From Terrabacter terrigena (GTDB lineage Bacteria > Actinomycetota > Actinomycetes > Actinomycetales > Dermatophilaceae): a DNA stretch of 64,000 nt. Location of the stretch: assembly GCF_042676085.1 (NCBI RefSeq), contig NZ_JBHTKH010000002.1:186001-250000 (forward strand), in the 5' to 3' direction. A program made the position numbers and the translations under genes. Below are positions 63,987 to 64,000 of this stretch, piece by piece (positions within the stretch are counted from its first letter, which is position 1; each line of letters begins with the position of its first letter). The notes under the pieces were generated by a model. The model had not been told where the DNA came from and did not search any database. It saw only the letters and a program-made list of their open reading frames with translations.

Positions 63987-64000
63987 ATGACAGCCCCCGT
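63987..64000 (+). CDS. Start of a gene cut by the window end
   Basis: ATG at 63987 followed by codons for Thr-Ala-Pro; GGAAGGA (63974-63980) is a good ribosome-binding site. Only 14 nt are visible, so no function can be given. Confidence 0.5.

Overview
The window is high-GC actinobacterial chromosome. Starts are often GTG, GTGA/ATGA stop-start overlaps are common, and housekeeping gene order resembles mycobacteria: ftsH-folE-folP-folB/K-DUF3180 and dacB-zinc protease-tilS-hpt. The proteins and overall order fit Micrococcales, most likely Intrasporangiaceae or relatives. The family assignment is inference; no rRNA is present to fix it. I see no prophage, integrase, transposase or CRISPR array.

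Layout. 1-2.2 kb: SPW-repeat membrane protein, cysteine-cluster protein, methyltransferase. 2.2-7.3 kb (minus): NAD and pantothenate genes DUF2520-panC-panD-nadB-nadC, without nadA. 7.3-12 kb: MidA-like methyltransferase, CopC protein, VOC protein, an orphan NuoD paralogue and two lipoproteins. 12-17 kb (minus): ftsH and folate synthesis, with FolB and FolK fused. 17-22.4 kb (minus): dacB, zinc protease, tilS, hpt, DUF1028; ppa is divergent. 23-31.4 kb: accessory region of regulator/transporter pairs (LysR-LysE, TetR-MFS, MarR-MFS), YjbR protein and an MFS carrier; the LysR, TetR and MarR genes have visible dyads. 31.4-38.5 kb: malic enzyme, CtpE-like P-type ATPase, MFS protein, acetyltransferase, aminoglycoside-phosphotransferase-like protein. 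39-46 kb (minus): tRNA-Thr(CGT), a small frameshifted gene, two secreted TAP-like hydrolases, holB-tmk, asd. 46-52.7 kb: TipA-type MerR regulator, DDAH-family hydrolase, MarR/MMPL pair, beta-lactamase-fold hydrolase. 52.8-64 kb: monomeric NADP isocitrate dehydrogenase, gluconate genes (GntR, gntK, gntP), acyl-CoA dehydrogenase, SCP2 protein, PIG-L deacetylase, topA and the first codons of another gene.

Non-genic structure. (1) The octamer GTATGCCG/CGGCATAC occurs 38 times by my reading, in both orientations about equally, in genes and between them; inside genes it forces otherwise rare codons (TAT, GCA). (2) Many genes look leaderless: a TANNNT -10 box lies 6-8 nt before an ATG/GTG; five have the identical box TAGGGT before GTG. 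(3) At least two families of short palindromic repeats lie mostly between convergent genes, and a third palindrome sits in frame inside lysE. (4) Two intergenic regions contain promoter-like and hairpin/terminator signals that could encode small RNAs.

All calls come from reading sequence and translations by eye; no database search was run.
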